The notes under the pieces: generated by a model
Told to the model about the DNA's origin: nothing
What the model saw: the letters and a program-made list of their open reading frames with translations, nothing else
Databases searched by the model: none
Translations under genes and position numbers: made by a program
NCBI RefSeq assembly: GCF_017916325.1
Contig: NC_090169.1
Coordinates: 810,001 to 874,000 of the forward strand
From: Leishmania martiniquensis
Taxonomy: Eukaryota > Euglenozoa > Kinetoplastea > Trypanosomatida > Trypanosomatidae
DNA: 64,000 nucleotides
Direction of reading: 5' to 3'
In this document: piece by piece, positions 62,309 through 64,000 of the stretch
How the letters are laid out: each line of letters begins with the position of its first letter
How positions within the stretch are numbered: position 1 is the first letter of the stretch

Positions 62309-64000
62309 TCACTTTCCCGCTTCCTGGGCGCGGCGCAGCACTTGAGCGATCTCGCCATCTGGTATTTCGCTGAGGTCGGTGTAGAAGTTACTCACCTCCA
62401 GCAGCCAGCTCACCTCGACTGCTGAAGCAGTTCGAATAAACGTTCCGGCGTCCCCCTGCACCTCCAGACGGTCAAACATGATCCAGGTAGGGAGTGAGCG
62501 CGACTTGTGCGCCGCCGCCAGTACGGACTGGCGATGCAACGCTACACTCAAGGCGTCTCGGACGGTACGGTAAACGCGTGCCGTCGGGTCTGCTCCAGCT
62601 CTCTGGCTGGCGGCCGGAGCGGGGGTCAGAAACGCCACCTGTGTGAAGAATCCCTCCAGCACTGCCTTGCGGAGCGCCACCGTATCGACGTAGTCACGTT
62701 CTGGGATGTAGGTGGATTGCACTGGTATTTTCAGCTGGCCCATCAGCCGCCTCAGCTGATGGTACACCTGCACTGCCTGCTCTAGGGTCTGGTGCCGTAG
62801 GTAGTTTTCGGAGCAGAAGCGCTTGCCATTCGGCTGGTTTTTCAAGTACTCGTGGAAGATGCGAAAGAGCGAGACGTGGTCGCCGTCGGCGTCGTCGAAG
62901 CGCGCGTGCGCCGCGCGTGCCTCGCTCATTCGTGAGGGTGGTCGACTGAACACGTTCCCGGCCTCCAGCATCGCTGCCACCACCGCGGCGTCGGCACCGC
63001 AGCCGTGCTTGGGCGCCATGAGCAGCATTCTGGCCAAACAGGCATCCACAGGGAGCACTGCCATACGGCGGCCAAAGTCTGTCAGCGCCAGCCCCTCGTC
63101 CACAGCACCAAAGTACAAGAGCTGGTAAAAGGCGTCACTCATGCCCTGGTCCGATGGAGGGTCAATGAAGGGGAACTCGCAGGGGTTATCGACGCCAAGG
63201 GTGAGCAGTAGCAGGACGGTGCTCACAATATTCGTCCGCAGTATTTCCGGGTGCGTTTGATCGGGAAAGCTGGCGAAGTCGGCCGATGTGAAGAGGCGGA
63301 AACACTTGCCGGGCCGCGTACGGCCAGCGCGGCCCTTGCGCTGTTCAGCGGAGGCCTTGCTGATGACTGCCGGAAGCAAATAGTCCACGCGTGCCTCGGA
63401 GTTGTACAAGCTCTGCTTCTGATAGCCGCAGTCGACGACGTAGACGATGCCGTCGATCGTGACAGATGTCTCCGCAATGTTCGTGGCCACAACCACCTTG
63501 CGCGTGCTGGATGCGTACGTGGCAAACACCTTCTGCTGGTCCTTGAGGCTAAGAGAGCCGTAGAGAGGTAGCACGACTACCTCCGTCGGCCGCACCGGCG
63601 CTGCCAGGGTGTCCGCCGACGTACCAGGAAGCCTCAGGCCTGTTGCGGGCCCATGCACTGTGGAAGCGGCTGCGGCACTAGAGCCGAACGCGTGGTGAAG
63701 TGCCGCGACCGCCCGCTCGATCTCCGCCTCGCCAGTCAAGAAGCAGAGGATATCCCCTGCTGGCTCGCGTCCATGCAGTTGCCGCACGCAGGACACGGTC
63801 GCCTCTACATAATCGTGCACGGGTCGCGGCATGTAAAATACATCTACGTCGTACATGCGTCCCGAGACGTGCACGAGTGGCGCACCAGGAAAGTAGGACT
63901 GAATCTTCGCCACGTCGAGGGTGGCGGACATGACTACCAACCGAAAGCTCGGACGGCGTGCGAGGAGCCGCTTTAGCAGGCCGAGAACGACATCCGTGTC
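62309..64000 (-). CDS. DEAH-box RNA helicase, PRP43/DHX15-like, 5' end outside the window (563 aa visible)
   Basis: ATP-dependent RNA helicase of the DEAH/RHA group, whose PRP43/DHX15 members act in spliceosome release and ribosome assembly. The frame is open to the right edge: the terminal codons give TDVVLGLLKRLLARRPSF just before LVVMSATLD, so the start lies beyond 64000 and the TTG-initiated version at 63940 is an artefact. Visible motifs: SAT (motif III), ILCFLTGEAEIE (IV), TNIAETSVTID (V) and QRKGRAGRTRPGKC (VI). They are followed by the winged-helix, ratchet and OB-fold regions of DEAH helicases, with DGDHVSLFRIFHEY and the GFFTQVA motif. The C-terminal FYTDLSEIPDGEIAQVL resembles the PRP43 end more than the longer PRP22 end. 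Motifs I, Ia and II lie off the window. DHX35-like is the main alternative. Confidence 0.93.
   Translation of the reverse strand, partial: DTDVVLGLLKRLLARRPSFRLVVMSATLDVAKIQSYFPGAPLVHVSGRMYDVDVFYMPRPVHDYVEATVSCVRQLHGREPAGDILCFLTGEAEIERAVAALHHAFGSSAAAASTVHGPATGLRLPGTSADTLAAPVRPTEVVVLPLYGSLSLKDQQKVFATYASSTRKVVVATNIAETSVTIDGIVYVVDCGYQKQSLYNSEARVDYLLPAVISKASAEQRKGRAGRTRPGKCFRLFTSADFASFPDQTHPEILRTNIVSTVLLLLTLGVDNPCEFPFIDPPSDQGMSDAFYQLLYFGAVDEGLALTDFGRRMAVLPVDACLARMLLMAPKHGCGADAAVVAAMLEAGNVFSRPPSRMSEARAAHARFDDADGDHVSLFRIFHEYLKNQPNGKRFCSENYLRHQTLEQAVQVYHQLRRLMGQLKIPVQSTYIPERDYVDTVALRKAVLEGFFTQVAFLTPAPAASQRAGADPTARVYRTVRDALSVALHRQSVLAAAHKSRSLPTWIMFDRLEVQGDAGTFIRTASAVEVSWLLEVSNFYTDLSEIPDGEIAQVLRRAQEAGK

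Noticed and set aside
1..64000. CRISPR arrays, operons with ribosome binding sites, insertion sequences
   Set aside because: None seen, and the gene content and layout are eukaryotic (kinetoplastid).

Overview
The window looks like nuclear DNA of a kinetoplastid flagellate, most likely Leishmania or a close relative in the Leishmaniinae. Twelve protein-coding genes are supported. All lie on the minus strand, are intron-free and GC-rich, and are separated by long non-coding gaps with simple repeats, pyrimidine-rich on the coding strand. This is the layout of a polycistronic unit whose messages are separated by spliced-leader trans-splicing and polyadenylation. No strand switch, tRNA, rRNA, CRISPR array or intact mobile element was seen. 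Transcription runs from the right edge to the left edge.

In transcription order the genes are: a DEAH-box RNA helicase of the PRP43/DHX15 kind (5' end beyond the window); a 1905-residue kelch-repeat protein; a GH65 sugar-phosphorylase-like protein fused to a degenerate beta-phosphoglucomutase-like HAD domain; a small membrane protein; a PDE12-like exonuclease/endonuclease/phosphatase-fold nuclease with a mitochondrial-looking N-terminus; a 1078-residue low-complexity protein; a secreted single-CGHC protein disulfide isomerase; a 1575-residue protein with two kinase-like domains, a zinc finger, leucine-rich repeats and a dual-specificity phosphatase domain, probably myristoylated; a 1541-residue helical protein of unknown role; 8-oxoguanine DNA glycosylase (OGG1); a 490-residue unknown protein; and a PERK-like transmembrane eIF2-alpha kinase.

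The genes do not form one pathway, as expected for a kinetoplastid unit where neighbours are co-transcribed but regulated separately through their UTRs. Two products, the PERK-like kinase and the disulfide isomerase, belong to the secretory and ER-stress system. Gaps reach 3.8 to 6.3 kb. A 308-bp sequence, identical by eye, occurs in the gap after the kinase/phosphatase gene and in the gap after the disulfide isomerase gene, so it probably lies in two different 3' UTRs.

The strongest leads are that repeat, the triple signalling fusion with two pseudokinase-like domains and an intact phosphatase site, and the GH65 fusion whose HAD domain has lost its nucleophile. Five reading frames can be extended upstream only through GTG or TTG codons; in the gene entries the first in-frame ATG was chosen as the start. 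No experiment or database search was available, so all functional names rest on motifs recognised by eye.
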